Assembly: GCF_002733955.1 (NCBI RefSeq)
Contig: NZ_NVXQ01000026.1
Coordinates: 34,163-98,162 of the forward strand
DNA: 64,000 nucleotides
Reading direction: 5' to 3'
From: Hoeflea sp.
Lineage (GTDB): Bacteria; Pseudomonadota; Alphaproteobacteria; Rhizobiales; Rhizobiaceae
Both the position numbers and the translations under genes were made by a program. The stretch's first letter is position 1. The number at the start of each line of letters is the position of its first letter. This document shows, one piece after another, positions 18,693-28,918 of this stretch. The notes under the pieces are model-generated. The model was not told where the DNA came from. It saw only the letters and a program-made list of their open reading frames with translations, and made no database searches.

Positions 18693-19889
18693 TCAGGATC
18701 CCTTCACCGCATTGACGATCTTCTGCGCCGCATCGTCGAGATCGTCAGCGGCAATCACGTCGAGGCCGCTTTCGTTGATGATCTTCTTGCCGAGCGCCAC
18801 ATTGGTGCCCTCAAGCCGAACCACCAGCGGAACCTTGAGGCCGACTTCCTTGACCGCGGCAACCACGCCCTCGGCAATAACGTCACACTTCATGATGCCG
18901 CCGAAGATGTTAACCAGGATGCCTTTGACGGCCGGGTCGGCAGTGATGATCTTGAACGCAGCCGTCACCTTCTCGGTGGTGGCGCCGCCGCCAACGTCGA
19001 GGAAGTTGGCAGGTTCCTGGCCGTAGAGCTTGATGATGTCCATCGTTGCCATGGCAAGGCCTGCGCCATTGACCATGCAGCCGATATTGCCGTCGAGCGC
19101 GACATAGGCGAGGTCGTATTTCGACGCCTCGATTTCCTTCTCGTCCTCTTCGGTCAGGTCGCGCAGCTCGACGATGTCGTCGTGGCGGAAAAGCGCGTTG
19201 TTGTCGAACGAGACCTTGGCGTCGAGAACGCGCAGACGGCCGTTCTTCATCACGATCAGCGGGTTGACCTCGAGCAGCGCCATGTCCTTTTCGACAAACG
19301 CCTTGTAGAGGATCGGGAACAGCTTTTCGCCGTCAGCCGCAGCCTCCCCGGTCAGTTCCAGCGCGCTGTTGAGCTTGGCAAGATCGTCTGCCGTGACACC
19401 GGCCTGCGGGTCGATGGCGACGGTGATGATCTTTTCAGGGGTTTCTTCGGCAACCGCCTCGATGTCCATGCCGCCTTCGGTGGAAACCACGAAAGCCACC
19501 TGGCCGACGGTGCGGTCAACCAGGATCGAGAGGTAGAGTTCGCGCTCGATGTCGGCGCCGTCTTCGATGTAGAGACGGTTGACCACCTTGCCGGCGTCGC
19601 CCGTCTGCTTGGTCACCAGCGTGTTGCCGAGCATTTCCTTGGCATGCGCCTTGGCTTCATCGATCGAGAACGCCAGCCGCACACCGCCCTTGGCGTCGGC
19701 GCCGAGTTCCTTGAACTTGCCCTTGCCGCGTCCGCCGGCATGGATCTGGCTCTTGACCACGTAGAGCGGGCCGGGCAGCGACTTCGCAGCCGCTTCCGCC
19801 TCGTCAGCGGAGAAAATGGCAACCCCTTCGGCCACCGGCGCGCCAAATCCCTTCAGAAGGGCTTTGGCCTGGTATTCATGGATGTTCAT
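18693..19889 (-). CDS. sucC: Succinyl-CoA synthetase, beta subunit
   Basis: 398 residues with the ATP-grasp fold at the N-terminus ([12 protein letters not shown]) and the C-terminal CoA ligase domain ([13 protein letters not shown]). CCAGGAG precedes the ATG. It is the first gene of sucCD and is separated from mdh by 137 bp, where a weak terminator-like hairpin for mdh is seen. Confidence 0.97.
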   Translation of the reverse strand: MNIHEYQAKALLKGFGAPVAEGVAIFSADEAEAAAKSLPGPLYVVKSQIHAGGRGKGKFKELGADAKGGVRLAFSIDEAKAHAKEMLGNTLVTKQTGDAGKVVNRLYIEDGADIERELYLSILVDRTVGQVAFVVSTEGGMDIEAVAEETPEKIITVAIDPQAGVTADDLAKLNSALELTGEAAADGEKLFPILYKAFVEKDMALLEVNPLIVMKNGRLRVLDAKVSFDNNALFRHDDIVELRDLTEEDEKEIEASKYDLAYVALDGNIGCMVNGAGLAMATMDIIKLYGQEPANFLDVGGGATTEKVTAAFKIITADPAVKGILVNIFGGIMKCDVIAEGVVAAVKEVGLKVPLVVRLEGTNVALGKKIINESGLDVIAADDLDDAAQKIVNAVKGS

Positions 19890-19982
19890 GGGAACTCCTG
19901 GAGTGAGTGAACGGTCTGGAGCGTCTTGACATTCTGTTAAGCCTGATAACGCTCTAACGCGATGTTCTTACGCAAAGCTGAA

Positions 19983-20008
19983 CGGAAAGCCCCTTTTGTG
20001 GCTCTCCG
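19983..20008 (-). terminator. Possible terminator after mdh
   Basis: On the minus strand CGGAGAGCC pairs with GGCTTTCCG (one G-U pair) around an 8-nt loop, 19 bp after the mdh stop. No long T-run follows, so read-through into sucC is likely. Confidence 0.45.
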
Positions 20009-20026
20009 TCCAGTATCCGGCGTGGA

Positions 20027-21109
<1,083 letters not shown>

Positions 21110-21126
21110 TCAATCGGTTAGCTTTT

Positions 21127-21154
21127 AAAACTCTTACGTAAAGGTAAAAGTTTT
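21127..21154. repeat. AT-rich inverted repeat between zapE and mdh
   Basis: AAAACT-x-TTAC and its complement GTAA-x-AGTTTT face each other across 6 nt, ending at the zapE stop codon. It may terminate zapE or act in mdh expression; the high A+T content stands out from its surroundings. Confidence 0.5.
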
Positions 21155-22323
21155 CAAACTGGATCCGCTCCGTTTGCGGTCTCGTTTGCCAGACTTGCCT
21201 CCAGATAGGCCTCGCTTTGCATCTCGTTGAGCCGCGATGCGGTGCGATCAAACTCGAAACGCTCGGTCCCGGTCGTCCCCTCGGCCAACGCGTCAGGCGC
21301 CGCCACGGCCGAGACAAACAGCCGGTTCTTGCGGTCATAAAGCGTGTCAACCAGGGTGATGAAGCGCTTGGCCGCATTGCGCCCGGCGTCCTTCATCAAA
21401 GGCACATGGTCGACGAACACCGTGTGATAGCGCTCGGAGACAGCCCGATAATCCGACGCTCCCAGCGGCTTCTCGCACAGGTCGGAAAAGCCAAACCGTG
21501 CGGCCCCGGCCCCGGCCTGGGGCACCGCCACCTCACGTCCCTTCATTTGCACCGTATCAGGCCCTGTCTGCTTGCCCGCCGTCACCTGCTTCCAGGCCTG
21601 GTCCATCGCCTCGTTGGCTTCACCCTCGCCGAGCCGGTGATAGACCGGCAGCTTGGTGGTCGTCTCCATCCGGTAATCGGTGCGCGCATCGAGATTGAGA
21701 ATGTCGACATTGTCCTTGAGCAGCCCGACGAAGGGCAGGAACAGCTGCCGGTTCAAGCCATCGCGATAGAGATTGTCCGGCTCGACATTCGAGGTTGCCA
21801 CCAGCACGCAGCCGAGCTTGAACAATTGCTCGAACAGCCGCGACAACAGCATCGCATCGGCGATGTCGGTGACCGAGAATTCGTCAAAGCACAGCACCCA
21901 CGCCTCTTCGAACAGCTCGGCCGCCACCGGAGGCACCGGATCGGTTTCCTTGGTCTCGCCGTTCTTGAGTTTCTGCCGGTGGGCATGGATGCGCGCATGC
22001 GCGTCGGCCATGAAATCGTGAAAATGCGCCCGCCGCTTGCGCTTGGCCGGCACCAGCTCGAAGAACATGTCCATCAGCATGGTCTTGCCGCGACCGACCG
22101 CGCCGTGGACATAAAGCCCGCGCGGGATCTTCGCGGTCTTCTTGCGCCCGAACATCCAGCCCAGCGCGCTCGACTTGGTGGCAAGCCGCTGGTTCGACAC
22201 CGCCTCGAGCAACACGTCGAGACGCGCCGCCAGCTGCACCTGTGCCGGATCAAGCGAAAACTCGCCACTGGCCACGCGGGACTCGTAGGCACTCGCAACC
22301 GTGTCGTGTCTCTTCCAGCTCAT
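21154..22323 (-). CDS. zapE: Cell division protein ZapE (AFG1-like ATPase)
   Basis: 389 residues. AFG1/ZapE ATPases act on the Z-ring or in membrane protein quality control. Walker A is GAVGRGKTM, and Walker B is in LCFDEFSVTDIADAM. Its place directly upstream of mdh is usual for Hyphomicrobiales. Start at the ATG 22323 (MSWKRHDTV), which fits the family; an in-frame extension to 22413 would overlap the upstream lipoprotein gene. Confidence 0.92.
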   Translation of the reverse strand: MSWKRHDTVASAYESRVASGEFSLDPAQVQLAARLDVLLEAVSNQRLATKSSALGWMFGRKKTAKIPRGLYVHGAVGRGKTMLMDMFFELVPAKRKRRAHFHDFMADAHARIHAHRQKLKNGETKETDPVPPVAAELFEEAWVLCFDEFSVTDIADAMLLSRLFEQLFKLGCVLVATSNVEPDNLYRDGLNRQLFLPFVGLLKDNVDILNLDARTDYRMETTTKLPVYHRLGEGEANEAMDQAWKQVTAGKQTGPDTVQMKGREVAVPQAGAGAARFGFSDLCEKPLGASDYRAVSERYHTVFVDHVPLMKDAGRNAAKRFITLVDTLYDRKNRLFVSAVAAPDALAEGTTGTERFEFDRTASRLNEMQSEAYLEASLANETANGADPV

Positions 22324-22357
22324 GAAGCAGGGCCTATCGCGTGAAGCTGTGCCTGAC

Positions 22358-22879
22358 TTAGCGGGAGAGCGAGATCGGCTGACCTGAGGTGGTGGAACCG
22401 TCGTAGCGCTCACTGGCCGACTGGTAGAGCCGTGCGATCTGGTTGCCGCTGGAATCTGCCAGGATGACCTGCTTGCCCTGAACGTCCCAGGCAGCGATTG
22501 CCGCCGCGTTGCCGACGCACCCGCGCGACGCCGCGCGGTAGCCGCCGGTCCACTTGGTCAGCGACAGGAAGACGTCACAGCTGGAACCGCCTGATCCGGC
22601 GGACCAGCGCCCGATCAGGGCTTCGCGGGTCAGTTCCGGCGCATTTGCTGCAGCAACCTGCGGTGTGGCTGTCTCTGTCGGCGCCGTGGGCGCTGCCGGG
22701 AACTCGCCGGGCTGAGGCGCCATCGGCGGCGCCAGCTGGCCGGATTGAACACCACCAACGGGTGCGGGCATGAGCGGAGCCGGCTGCTGCTGGGTGTTCA
22801 GACCACCGAAGGATGTCCGCTGGCAACCGCCAAGGACCGCGGCGACCGCAACTGCGACCAGCAAGGTTTGCATCTTCAT
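22358..22879 (-). CDS. Omp19-like lipoprotein with protease inhibitor Inh domain
   Basis: 173 residues. A lipoprotein signal peptide ends in LGGC, so the mature protein starts at the Cys and is acylated. A Pro/Gln/Ala-rich linker follows to about residue 80, then an AprI/Inh-type beta barrel (LTREALIGRWSAG ... SCDVFLSL ... GYRAASRGC) with a cysteine pair. Brucella Omp19 has this layout and inhibits proteases; the same role here is inferred. GGAG eight bases before the ATG supports the start. Confidence 0.85.
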   Translation of the reverse strand: MKMQTLLVAVAVAAVLGGCQRTSFGGLNTQQQPAPLMPAPVGGVQSGQLAPPMAPQPGEFPAAPTAPTETATPQVAAANAPELTREALIGRWSAGSGGSSCDVFLSLTKWTGGYRAASRGCVGNAAAIAAWDVQGKQVILADSSGNQIARLYQSASERYDGSTTSGQPISLSR

Positions 22880-23008
22880 AGATAAGCTCCGGTTAGGCGA
22901 AACATCTGCTTCGCTGTTCGTCCCATTAAACCGCATAAAATGACCATAGCGTGGAAATTGCAAGGCAAACCGGCCCTAGATGCATATTAGCAAGACGATA
23001 ATCCAATG

Positions 23009-23024
23009 GTATTGTGGCCAATAC
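23009..23024. repeat. Small inverted repeat upstream of the Omp19-like gene
   Basis: GTATTG and CAATAC face each other around a 4-nt loop in an AT-rich gap 130 bp upstream of the lipoprotein start. Operator or chance; nothing decides. Confidence 0.3.
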
Positions 23025-23127
23025 ACCAGTCATACCTCAATTGTCACCCGCCTAATTGCACAGCCGGCGTCCGAAAGAGCGCCCAGCTCGGCCAGCGGGG
23101 AATCACCCCGCGAAGGCGCTGCCGGAC

Positions 23128-23730
23128 CTATTTCGAGAGACCATAATTGGCTTCATCGCCCCAGAGCGCCTTGATCTCCTGGTCCCGGCCGCAGGCCTTG
23201 CGGTAGTAATTGTAGCGCACAGGGCTCTTCTTGTAGAAATCCTGATGATAGTCTTCCGCGGGCCAGAATTTCGCCGGCGGCTCGATTTCCGTGAGGACAG
23301 GCTTGCCCAGCGTCTTTTCCGCTTCCGCCTTGGCAGCTTCAGCCTGCGCCGCCTGTTCCTCGTTCAAGGTATAGACGGCCGTCGTGTAGCTGTATCCGCG
23401 ATCGCAGAACTGGCCGCCATCATCGGTGGGATTGACCGTGCGGAAGAAGGTCTTGAGCAATTCGGCATAGCTGACGACCGCCGGATCATAGGTGATTTCG
23501 ACCGCTTCCCGGTCGCCATTGGCAACATGGCTCTTGTAGGTCGGGTTGTCGGCCTTGCCACCAATATAGCCCGAGACGGTGGAGGTGACGCCTTTGACGT
23601 AATCGAAGTCTGATTCCACGCACCAGAAACAGCCGCCCGCAAATATCGCGGTTCCGGTCTCTTCGGCGCGGGCAGGCGCAGCGGTGAAGGCGGCGGCAAA
23701 CAGGGCGGACGAAAGCAGCAATCTGAGCAT
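23128..23730 (-). CDS. msrA: Exported peptide-methionine (S)-S-oxide reductase
   Basis: 200 residues. Repairs S-form methionine sulfoxide. A signal peptide (about 1-21, ending APARAEE) places it in the periplasm, unlike cytosolic MsrA. The catalytic motif GGCFWC follows directly, and downstream signatures include YDPAVVSYAELL and FCDRGYSY. The thiol partner is not obvious; extra cysteines such as in KACGRDQ near the end may resolve the disulfide. AAAGGAG six bases before the ATG fixes the start. Confidence 0.93.
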   Translation of the reverse strand: MLRLLLSSALFAAAFTAAPARAEETGTAIFAGGCFWCVESDFDYVKGVTSTVSGYIGGKADNPTYKSHVANGDREAVEITYDPAVVSYAELLKTFFRTVNPTDDGGQFCDRGYSYTTAVYTLNEEQAAQAEAAKAEAEKTLGKPVLTEIEPPAKFWPAEDYHQDFYKKSPVRYNYYRKACGRDQEIKALWGDEANYGLSK

Positions 23731-23842
23731 CAAGATCTCCTTTGTCCCTCGAACCTAGTCCAGTGCACCGAGAAGACAACTCACTCTGGCGCACAAAGCC
23801 GTGAAGCCATGCTTCGGCCTGCAGCAACGCCAGGAACCGGGC

Positions 23843-24184
23843 TCAGCTGATCGCGTCGAACACGTCCAGTGCTTCGGCGCCATAGATCATCGACGGCCCG
23901 CCGCCCATGTAGACCGCGACCCCGATGGTCTCGACGATCTCCTCACGGGTGGCGCCATAGTGGTGCGCCGCCTTGGCGTGGAAGGCAAGACAGCCGTCGC
24001 AGCGCGCGGTGATCCCGATCGCCAGTGCGATCAGCTCCTTGGTCTTGGAATCGAGCACGCCCGGTGCAATCGCCGCCTGCGCCAGCTGGCCAAGGCCTTT
24101 GGCTTGCTCGGGCATCGCCTTGCGCAATTCCGCCATCCGGTGATTGGTCTGATCGATGAATGCATTCCAGTTCGTCTCGGCCAT
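23843..24184 (-). CDS. Carboxymuconolactone decarboxylase / AhpD-like protein
   Basis: 113 residues, a single CMD domain. The redox CxxC with its histidine is present as ARCDGCLAFHAKAA near 86-99, typical of AhpD-like alkylhydroperoxidases rather than of true lactone decarboxylases. It probably works as a small thiol peroxidase or disulfide reductase. It sits between msrA and a His-tailed MFS gene on the same strand, with gaps of about 90-110 bp. Confidence 0.85.
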   Translation of the reverse strand: MAETNWNAFIDQTNHRMAELRKAMPEQAKGLGQLAQAAIAPGVLDSKTKELIALAIGITARCDGCLAFHAKAAHHYGATREEIVETIGVAVYMGGGPSMIYGAEALDVFDAIS

Positions 24185-24275
24185 ATTTGTGCCCCTGTTG
24201 CTCCGGTTCCGGTCGCAACAGGTAGCAGCCCGTGGGCATGAGGGATTTGATCGCGGTCAAGCCACGGCTCTGATC

Positions 24276-25613
24276 TCAGCCGTGTGTGGGCCAGGCCCGG
24301 TGTTCGTCATCGATAACGAAGACATGCCTGTGCCGCGCACCCTTGACCGGATGCTTGCGCAGATGCGGATGATCCCTGGGCAGATCGCGATGTTCATGCT
24401 CGACCTCCAGCGCATCATCCGCCGGCCAGACCAACGCTGCCAGCAGCGCGCCGGCCAGCGCCATGATGCCGAGAATGGCCATCGCCACCGGCAGGCCCAA
24501 TGCGCTGCCGGCCCAGCCCGCAACCGGATAGGTGACGAGCCAGCCCAGATGCGACAGCGTGAACTGCGCCGCAAACAGCGCCGGCCGGTCCTCCGCATGT
24601 GCCGAATTGCGCAGCAATCGGCCCGATGGCGTCAGGATCGCCGAATAGAACACCCCGCTCAGCGCCCAGATCAGCAGGAAGGTGTTCCAGGCCGGAAGCC
24701 CCTGCATCCCCTGGTAGAGAGCATGGCCCAGGGTCAGCCCCGTCAGCAGCAGGCCCGCACCAAGCATGATGCTGCGATCGGCAAGCCGCTCGAGCAGCCG
24801 CGGCAATAAAAGTGCCGCCAGCATCGAACCACCGCCAAAGGCCGCCAGCGCTATCGCCACTTCGCTGTCGCCGGCGCCATAGCCACCCCGCACCAGCACC
24901 ACCGTGTTGACCAGCACGAAGGCGCCGGCTGCAGCGGCACTGAAATTGAGCAGGAACAGACCACGAAGCCGCGGCGTCGCCGCATAAATTCGTATGCCGC
25001 GGGTCAATCGGTCGACGAACGGCCGCGAAGTCGCTTTCGGCCCCGCCGCGGGCACCGTGGCCGACAGCACCAGCAGTGCAGAGCCAATAAAGCCCAGCAC
25101 CGTGCCGCCGAACAGCCCGTGATAGCTGATGAACACAAGCAGGAGCCCCGCCAGCGCCGGGCTCAGCAGGTTTTCAAGATCATAGGCCAGCCGCGACAGC
25201 GACAGCGCCCGCGTGTAGTCGCGCTCGTCGGTGAGAATATCCGGAATGACGGCCTGAAATGCCGGGGTAAAGGTCGCCGACGCTGCCTGCAGCACGAAGA
25301 TCAGCCCGTAGATCTGCCAGACCGAATCGATGAACGGCAACGTCAGCGCCACTGCGGCGCGCACCATGTCGGCGCCGATCAGCACCCGCTTGCGCGGCCA
25401 GCGCCCGGCCAGCGCATTGGCCACCGGCGCCAGCCCGACATAGGCCACCATCTTGATGGCAAACACCGTGCCGAGCACCGCCCCGGCCTGGTCCCCGGCA
25501 AGATCATAGGCAAGCAGCCCCAGCGCCACGGTCAGCAGGCCGGTGCCGATCAGGGCAACCACCTGCGCCGCAAACAGCCGCGCATAATCAGGATGTCGGA
25601 GCACGTCGATCAT
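24276..25613 (-). CDS. MFS transporter with His-rich C-terminal tail
   Basis: 445 residues, about 10-12 membrane helices of the MFS exporter type (motif A-like NALAGRWPRKRVLIG in loop 2-3). The distinguishing feature is the cytoplasmic C-terminus after about 405, with many histidines (EHEHRDLPRDHPHL, then KGARHRHVF), which suggests metal binding. The substrate is unknown; nickel, cobalt or another divalent metal or chelate is an inference. It ends the run of metal-cassette genes. Confidence 0.8.
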   Translation of the reverse strand: MIDVLRHPDYARLFAAQVVALIGTGLLTVALGLLAYDLAGDQAGAVLGTVFAIKMVAYVGLAPVANALAGRWPRKRVLIGADMVRAAVALTLPFIDSVWQIYGLIFVLQAASATFTPAFQAVIPDILTDERDYTRALSLSRLAYDLENLLSPALAGLLLVFISYHGLFGGTVLGFIGSALLVLSATVPAAGPKATSRPFVDRLTRGIRIYAATPRLRGLFLLNFSAAAAGAFVLVNTVVLVRGGYGAGDSEVAIALAAFGGGSMLAALLLPRLLERLADRSIMLGAGLLLTGLTLGHALYQGMQGLPAWNTFLLIWALSGVFYSAILTPSGRLLRNSAHAEDRPALFAAQFTLSHLGWLVTYPVAGWAGSALGLPVAMAILGIMALAGALLAALVWPADDALEVEHEHRDLPRDHPHLRKHPVKGARHRHVFVIDDEHRAWPTHG

Positions 25614-25678
25614 GGGACAACCTTTGTCATTTCACGCCCCCGGCGCGCACCGCCGGAGGCGCATATTTTCAGGCGTAT

Positions 25679-26314
25679 TCAGTCATACTGCACGATGTCG
25701 CTGTAGGCGCCGCGCACCTGCAACGTCATCGTCACGTCCTGCTTGTCACGGTTGCGCCAGAACCATCCGTGATTTCCAGTGAACTCCGCCTTGAGGACGC
25801 CTTCCTGGCCCGGCACGCCACGGCCCTTTTCATAGCTGATGTTCTTGCCCGACCCGTCGCCGTGCAGGTCGTAGTTGAGAAGACCGCCTTCCGCGACCCA
25901 ACGGAATTCAACCTCGGCACCTTCCTCCATCACCAATTTTACCTCGACGCCCTGACCCGGCACAAGGGTGATGGTCTTCTCTCCGGTCCAGGCCGGGGTG
26001 CTCGTCTGGGCCTGGGCCGGGCTCACCAGAAGCCCGGTCAGCACATCGGCGAGGCTGAATCCCTTGCCGGCTTCGTTCAGGGGCAGGCTTGTCTGGTGGT
26101 CCGCCTCGGCTTCTGCCTGCAACTGCTGCTTGATCTCGCCCATTTCGGTCAGATTGAGAACCTTGCCGACACCGGTCGGGTCGATCGCGTATTCGGACGG
26201 CAGGACGATGGTCACGAGAATGACGATGGCCGCGATGATCGCTGCAATCGTCGACTTGATCAGCCGCCGCGTTGAAGGCAGTTCGGCACGTGTCGGGATA
26301 TCTGTGTTGTACAT
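25679..26314 (-). CDS. Membrane-anchored periplasmic beta-domain protein
   Basis: 211 residues: short cytoplasmic N-terminus, one membrane helix at about 21-41, a Glu/Gln-rich segment, then a beta-rich periplasmic domain (about 108-211) with KTITLVPGQGVEVKL and FTGNHGWFWRN. This type is annotated as transmembrane anchor protein and is usually next to HupE/UreJ genes. It may present metal or stabilise the permease. It lies 10 bp downstream of the HupE gene; GAGGAAA precedes its ATG. Confidence 0.75.
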   Translation of the reverse strand: MYNTDIPTRAELPSTRRLIKSTIAAIIAAIVILVTIVLPSEYAIDPTGVGKVLNLTEMGEIKQQLQAEAEADHQTSLPLNEAGKGFSLADVLTGLLVSPAQAQTSTPAWTGEKTITLVPGQGVEVKLVMEEGAEVEFRWVAEGGLLNYDLHGDGSGKNISYEKGRGVPGQEGVLKAEFTGNHGWFWRNRDKQDVTMTLQVRGAYSDIVQYD

Positions 26315-26324
26315 TTTGGTTTCC

Positions 26325-27068
26325 TCAGGAAGCGGGAGTGATGAAATAGCCGGTGAGATGCATGCCGGTCAGGACGAAGCCTGCCGTCATCATCACCACA
26401 TTGGCCGTGTAGGCGTGGGTCCAGAAGCTCGCCGACCGCCGCCAGAAGCTCATGGCAATCAGGATCACCGCGAGCGCCAGCAATTGTCCGATCTCGACGC
26501 CGATGTTGAAGGCGACAAGGTTCGTCAGCAATCCGTCAGACGCGATGTCGTATTCCTGCACCTTGGTGGCAAGGCCGAAGCCGTGAAACAGGCCGAAGAT
26601 CAGGGTGGCGATCTTGGTGTTGGGCTGAAAACCGAACCATCGCTGGTAGGCCCCCATATTGTCCAGCGCCTTGTAGACGACCGACAGGCCGATGATCGCA
26701 TCGATCAGGTAGGAGCTCATCGTGATGTTGTAGTAGACACCGATGATCATCGTCGTCGAATGCCCGATCGCGAACAGGCTCACATAGATCCCGATGTGCT
26801 TCAGTCTGTAGAGGAAGAAGATCACCCCTGCGAGAAACAGCAGGTGATCATATCCGGTCATCATGTGCTTTGCCCCCAGATACATGAAGGGGATAAATTT
26901 GACGCCGTATATTTCCTGGATATAGCCCTTGTCGCCCTGTGTGACGGCATGGGCCAGGGCTGCTGACTGGCAGGCAAGCAGCGCCGCGCAGATGAGGGCC
27001 AGCAGGATCAGGGACTGGCGCAATCGATACGCCCGGTCCACCGACCCGCAGGTCAGAGTCTTGTTCAT
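26325..27068 (-). CDS. HupE/UreJ-family permease
   Basis: 247 residues. A signal-like helix at about 17-38 is followed by about six membrane helices. The family signature is present as HMMTGYDHLLFL, with other conserved histidines in AIGHSTTM and GLFHGFGLA. HupE/UreJ proteins carry nickel or cobalt in hydrogenase and urease clusters; members of this branch may carry other divalent metals. No hydrogenase or urease gene is nearby. CCGGAG precedes the ATG. Confidence 0.85.
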   Translation of the reverse strand: MNKTLTCGSVDRAYRLRQSLILLALICAALLACQSAALAHAVTQGDKGYIQEIYGVKFIPFMYLGAKHMMTGYDHLLFLAGVIFFLYRLKHIGIYVSLFAIGHSTTMIIGVYYNITMSSYLIDAIIGLSVVYKALDNMGAYQRWFGFQPNTKIATLIFGLFHGFGLATKVQEYDIASDGLLTNLVAFNIGVEIGQLLALAVILIAMSFWRRSASFWTHAYTANVVMMTAGFVLTGMHLTGYFITPAS

Positions 27069-27114
27069 TGTGAACTCCGGTTATGTGTGTCTGGATGTGA
27101 AGGTAAACGCCGCG

Positions 27115-27453
27115 TCAGCCGCGCGGCGGCTTGTCCAGATCCGCTGCCAGCCCCGGAATGGCGGCAGCAGCGAGAAGGGGCCCATGCATGTCGGTCAGCC
27201 GGCTGAAGCCACGGCCTGCGGCCGGTATCAGAAACGAGCCATTGTGATCATGGTCCGCCGGATTGTGCGCATGGCTATAGAAGATATGGTCGGCCTCTTC
27301 CTCGGCCTCGTCATGGGAATGACCATGCAAGGCAGTTTCCGCATCATGTTGAGCAACGATTTCGGCCATTGCCAACGGGCTGTGCGACGCGTCGCCCGAG
27401 ACCGGAAACACGGCAAAGCAAACAACCAGCGAGACCGCCAGAAAAGATCGCAT
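27115..27453 (-). CDS. His-rich periplasmic protein
   Basis: 112 residues after the chosen ATG; signal peptide about 1-20. The mature part has a His/Asp/Glu-rich segment (LHGHSHDEAEEEADH, then SHAHNPADHDH) likely to bind divalent metal, and an Ala/Leu-rich end. It is the first gene of the HupE cassette, so a role as a metal chaperone or buffer is inferred. Neither this ATG nor a GTG at 27489 has a good ribosome binding site. A perfect dyad lies upstream at 27526-27553. Confidence 0.65.
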   Translation of the reverse strand: MRSFLAVSLVVCFAVFPVSGDASHSPLAMAEIVAQHDAETALHGHSHDEAEEEADHIFYSHAHNPADHDHNGSFLIPAAGRGFSRLTDMHGPLLAAAAIPGLAADLDKPPRG

Positions 27454-27525
27454 GATGTTGTCGAAATAATGCGTCAAAGCGATGTGCACCGGGTTCGGTT
27501 TGCCATGGCGTCCGCGCGATACTCG

Positions 27526-27553
27526 CCGTCAAGGGTTAACAAATCCTTGACGG
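27526..27553. promoter_or_regulatory. Perfect dyad upstream of the metal cassette (operator candidate)
   Basis: CCGTCAAGG (27526-27534) and CCTTGACGG (27545-27553) are exact complements separated by 10 nt. Each arm contains TTGACG, a -35-like hexamer, one on each strand. It lies 73 bp upstream of the His-rich gene start and 200 bp before the divergent SDR gene. The spacing suits a dimeric regulator; the regulator is not identified. Confidence 0.55.
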
Positions 27554-27751
27554 GAGACGGGCCGCACGAGCACATCCATATCAAGCCATGCCGGCCGCGT
27601 GAAGCCATTAAGCAGTGGCGACAGGGTCAAAACACAACGACACCGGGTGATCTCCGGAACCATTGTGATGCGCAGTGCATTGGGGAGTATGAAGGACGGC
27701 AGGCGATCGGCCTGGCCGCTCCAATCGCGCACAATTCTTGAAAGGCTCCCC

Positions 27752-28822
27752 ATGACCGAGCACGTTTATCCGACCGATCAACCCGTAATGGTGACCGGCG
27801 CCACCGGCTTTGTGGCCGGCTGGCTGGTGCGGCGGCTGCTCGAGGAGGGGCTTACCGTGCATGCGCCCGTGCGCGAGCCTTCCAATGCAGACAAGACCGG
27901 GCACCTGACCAGAATGGCAGCGGAGTTGCCCGGCGAGCTGAAGCTGTTTGAGGCGGACCTGCTCGATGACGGGAGCTACGGCCCGGCCATGGAAGGCTGC
28001 ATGGTGGTGTTCCACACCGCGTCTCCGTTCACCAGCAATTTTGATGACCCGCAGCGTGACCTGGTTGATCCGGCGGTTCAGGGCACCCGCAATGTGCTTG
28101 AAACCGCCAACCGCACGGAAAGTGTGACCCGCGTGGTGGTGACCAGCTCCTGTGCGGCGATCTATGGTGACAACAAGGACCTCCAGAATGTGTCCGGCGG
28201 GGTTCTCACGGAAGACAACTGGAACACCACCTCGTCGCTCGAGCGGCAGCCCTATTCCTACTCCAAGGTCAAAGCCGAAAAGGCCGCCTGGGAGATTGCC
28301 GATGCACAAAGCCGCTGGCGGCTGGTGACCATCAATCCGTCGCTGGTGATCGGCAAGACCCTTTCGGGCAATTCGACGTCGGAATCCCACAATATTCTCA
28401 AGCAGTTCGGTGACGGCACCCTGAAGGCCGGCGCACCGCCGATGGAAGTCGGCATGGTGGATGTGCGTGACGTGGCGGAAGCCCATTTGCGGGCCGGTTT
28501 CCTGGCCGACGCCAAGGGCCGTCACATCGCCTCGGCGCAGACCGTCTCGTTTCTCGAACTGGGCCAGATGCTGCGGCAGCGTTTTGGCGACAAATGGCCG
28601 TTCCCGACCCGCGAGTTGCCGAAGTGGCTGCTCTGGCTGATCGGTCCGATGGTCAGCAAGCAGCTGTCGCGTCAGATGATATCCGACAATATGGGCTACC
28701 CCTGGCGGGCGGACAATTCCAAGTCGAAGCGCGAGCTCGGCATTGAGTACCATCCGGTCAGCGATGCGGCGGCGGAAATGTTTCAGCAGCTGATCGATAC
28801 GGGCGTGTTGAAAAAGGGCTAG
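27752..28822 (+). CDS. NAD-dependent epimerase/dehydratase-type aldehyde reductase
   Basis: 356 residues of the extended SDR group resembling dihydroflavonol reductases. Cofactor motif VTGATGFVAGW at 14-24; catalytic YSYSK with Tyr and Lys near 163-167; substrate domain behind. Expected to reduce an aldehyde or ketone with NADPH; the substrate is unknown. GAAAGG seven bases before the ATG fixes the start; an upstream in-frame ATG at 27599 is unlikely. It stands alone between the metal cassette and a LysR gene. Confidence 0.85.
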   Translation: MTEHVYPTDQPVMVTGATGFVAGWLVRRLLEEGLTVHAPVREPSNADKTGHLTRMAAELPGELKLFEADLLDDGSYGPAMEGCMVVFHTASPFTSNFDDPQRDLVDPAVQGTRNVLETANRTESVTRVVVTSSCAAIYGDNKDLQNVSGGVLTEDNWNTTSSLERQPYSYSKVKAEKAAWEIADAQSRWRLVTINPSLVIGKTLSGNSTSESHNILKQFGDGTLKAGAPPMEVGMVDVRDVAEAHLRAGFLADAKGRHIASAQTVSFLELGQMLRQRFGDKWPFPTRELPKWLLWLIGPMVSKQLSRQMISDNMGYPWRADNSKSKRELGIEYHPVSDAAAEMFQQLIDTGVLKKG

Positions 28823-28918
28823 ACTTTTCAGCTCCGTCGGTCCCGCAGAGAGATCGTACTGCAAACAATCTGGCGCCCGACCGACCAAGGCCTGCAGGCG
28901 GCAGTCATCCCTGCCGGA

